6,835 nucleotides of DNA from an uncultured Clostridia bacterium (GTDB lineage: Bacteria; Bacillota; Clostridia; TANB77; CAG-508): assembly GCA_944386315.1 (NCBI GenBank), contig CALXAS010000075.1, positions 1-6,835 of the forward strand, read 5' to 3'. The position numbers and the translations under genes were made by a program. Positions within the stretch are counted from its first letter, which is position 1, and every line of letters begins with the position of its first letter. Below are positions 5,783-6,835 of this stretch, in pieces. Under the pieces are notes generated by a model. That model saw nothing but the letters and a program-made list of their open reading frames with translations. It searched no databases and was not told where the DNA came from.

Positions 5783-5788
5783 AGGAGG
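5783..5788 (+). promoter_or_regulatory. Consensus ribosome binding site that sets the ABC ATPase start at TTG 5796
   Basis: A perfect AGGAGG is seven bases before TTG 5796. No ATG or GTG in this frame lies at a suitable distance, and the TTG gives the expected N-terminus (M)IEVKNVTKRYG. Confidence 0.85.
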
Positions 5789-5795
5789 AATTATT

Positions 5796-6835
5796 TTGAT
5801 AGAAGTAAAAAATGTTACAAAAAGATATGGTAGTTTTACTGCCGTAGATAACATTAGCTTTACCGTAAAAGATGGCGAAGTCATTGGCTTTTTAGGACCA
5901 AATGGAGCCGGAAAAAGTACAACTATGAATATGATAACTGGTTTTATAGAGCCAAGCGAAGGTAGTGTTATCATTAATGGAAATGATATTTCCAAAAAAG
6001 CGAAAAAAGCAAAAAGGCAAATTGGCTACATGCCAGAAAACGTACCTTTATATTCTGAACTTACTGTAAAAGAATTCGTAAAATATATGGCAGAGATTAA
6101 AAGAATGCCAAGAAAGCAAAGAAAAGAAGACGTGGAGAAGATATTAAAAGAAACAGGGTTAGAAGAGGTACAAAACAAATTAATTAGAAATTTATCCAGA
6201 GGATATAAACAAAGAGTAAGCCTAGCTGGTGCTTTAGTTGGAAATCCAGAAGTCCTTATTTTAGATGAACCAACCGTAGGATTAGATCCAAAACAAATTA
6301 TAGAAATTAGAAACCTAATTAAAGAATTAGGAAAGAATCATACCGTTATATTAAGTACACATATTTTACCAGAAGTAAGTCAAATATGTGAAAGAGTGAT
6401 TATTATTAATAAAGGAAAAATAGTAGCAATCGATACGCCAGAACATTTGGAAGAAAGAACAAAAGAGGAAAATGTATTATTGCTAACCGTAGAAGATAAA
6501 GAAGAACATATGGGTAATATAAAAGAAAAATTACCAAAACTAAAAGAAATCAAAATGATAAAAGACAACGAAGATGGAACAAAACAATATATGGTAACTT
6601 CTAATGCAGATGTAGACTTAAGAAAAGATTTATTTGATATATTACCAAAACAAAATATTACGATATTTGAACTAAAAAAAGCAGAAGCAACTTTAGAAGA
6701 TGCCTTTATTCGTTTAATTAATGCAAGAGAAGAAATAGAAAAGGCGACAGAAAATATGCAAAATGAAAAACAAGACAAAATAAAAGACAAAGAAGCTAAA
6801 AAGCAAGACAAAGAAGAAAAAAAGAAAGCTAAAGA
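5796..6835 (+). CDS. ABC transporter ATP-binding protein (ABC-2/GldA-like exporter type), partial at window end
   Basis: This is the ATPase of an ABC exporter; its permease is not in the window and is probably encoded next. The first 346 codons are visible, starting at TTG. Motifs are Walker A GPNGAGKST (34-42), the Q-loop region GYMPENVPLY with glutamate at 81 where glutamine is usual, the signature LSRGYKQRV (133-141) in place of LSGGQ, Walker B VLILDEP (153-159, D157-E158), the D-loop GLDP, and H-loop H189 in STHIL. The GYMPEN and LSRGYKQRV variants are typical of the GldA / YhaQ-like ABC-2 subfamily. The C-terminal domain (about 220-305) ends in the family's LEDAFIRL motif. From about 308 a Lys/Glu/Asp-rich low-complexity tail begins that is still open at the window edge; ordinary members end near 300-310. 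The substrate cannot be told. Confidence 0.93.
   Translation, partial: MIEVKNVTKRYGSFTAVDNISFTVKDGEVIGFLGPNGAGKSTTMNMITGFIEPSEGSVIINGNDISKKAKKAKRQIGYMPENVPLYSELTVKEFVKYMAEIKRMPRKQRKEDVEKILKETGLEEVQNKLIRNLSRGYKQRVSLAGALVGNPEVLILDEPTVGLDPKQIIEIRNLIKELGKNHTVILSTHILPEVSQICERVIIINKGKIVAIDTPEHLEERTKEENVLLLTVEDKEEHMGNIKEKLPKLKEIKMIKDNEDGTKQYMVTSNADVDLRKDLFDILPKQNITIFELKKAEATLEDAFIRLINAREEIEKATENMQNEKQDKIKDKEAKKQDKEEKKKAK

Larger units (their letters stand above)
5607..5795. promoter_or_regulatory. Divergent control region between the GDT1 and ABC ATPase genes
   Basis: Both neighbouring genes point away from this 189-base region, so it should hold both promoters. On the minus strand TATAAT lies at 5685-5680, without a good -35 box. 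On the + strand TTGCAT (5686-5691) and TATCCT (5709-5714), 17 bases apart, are a weak candidate for the ABC gene. A direct repeat ATGTGAATT occurs at 5663-5671 and 5674-5682 (period 11) and touches the minus-strand -10 box. A perfect inverted repeat AACACCA / TGGTGTT (5748-5754 and 5761-5767) lies in the ABC gene leader. These are candidate regulator sites; none can be assigned to a regulator. Confidence 0.4.

Noticed and set aside
6380..6811. 143-residue minus-strand reading frame opposite the ABC ATPase, and similar antisense frames opposite dnaX, ybaB and recR
   Set aside because: All are Ser/Phe/Ile-rich mirror images of lysine-rich genes that have clear motifs on the + strand.
1..6835. 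tRNA genes, CRISPR array, IS ends or attachment site
   Set aside because: No cloverleaf with a T-loop, no regularly spaced direct repeats, and no paired terminal inverted repeats with target duplication were seen. The Rpn-family gene lacks recognisable element ends other than the two hairpins.

Overview
The window looks like chromosomal DNA from an AT-rich, low-GC Gram-positive bacterium of the Firmicutes/Clostridia type. The main evidence is the block SRP RNA - dnaX - ybaB/ebfC - recR, which matches the scr-dnaX-yaaK-recR arrangement of Bacillus and relatives. Strong AGGAGG-like ribosome sites, TTG starts and A-rich codon use agree with this. Genus and species cannot be fixed from the sequence.

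Layout. 1-541: the 3' end of an unrecognised protein gene, broken by a frameshift near 291-297. 558-741: a near-consensus sigma-A-type promoter, the small-type SRP RNA as a long rod, and a U-tract behind its closing stem. 774-3428: dnaX (clamp-loader tau/gamma subunit; real start TTG at 774, not the GTG at 693 that lies inside the SRP RNA), ybaB/ebfC and recR, all on the + strand, closed by an intrinsic terminator at 3446-3476. 3477-4982: a minus-strand Rpn/PDDEXK_2-family putative nuclease-transposase gene in about 650 bp of non-coding flanks. The flanks carry a bidirectional terminator and two same-orientation copies of a small palindromic repeat with a conserved GTCAGGG loop, one on each side of the gene. 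4903-5606 (minus): a TMEM165/GDT1 (UPF0016) membrane transporter gene, with an out-of-frame remnant of a second coding sequence fused to its 3' end. 5607-5795: a divergent control region with an 11-bp-period direct repeat and a perfect 7-bp inverted repeat. 5796 to the end: an ABC transporter ATPase starting at TTG and running off the window.

How the parts relate. The SRP RNA acts in protein targeting. DnaX and RecR act in replication and recombinational repair, and YbaB is a nucleoid-associated DNA-binding protein usually found between them. The Rpn gene, its palindromic repeats, the GDT1/remnant fusion and the broken first gene suggest a less stable segment next to the conserved block.

No complete novel multi-gene system is visible. 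The points most worth a second look are the repeat pair bracketing the Rpn gene, the remnant behind the GDT1 gene, and the SRP RNA whose own basal stem seems to be its terminator directly in front of dnaX.
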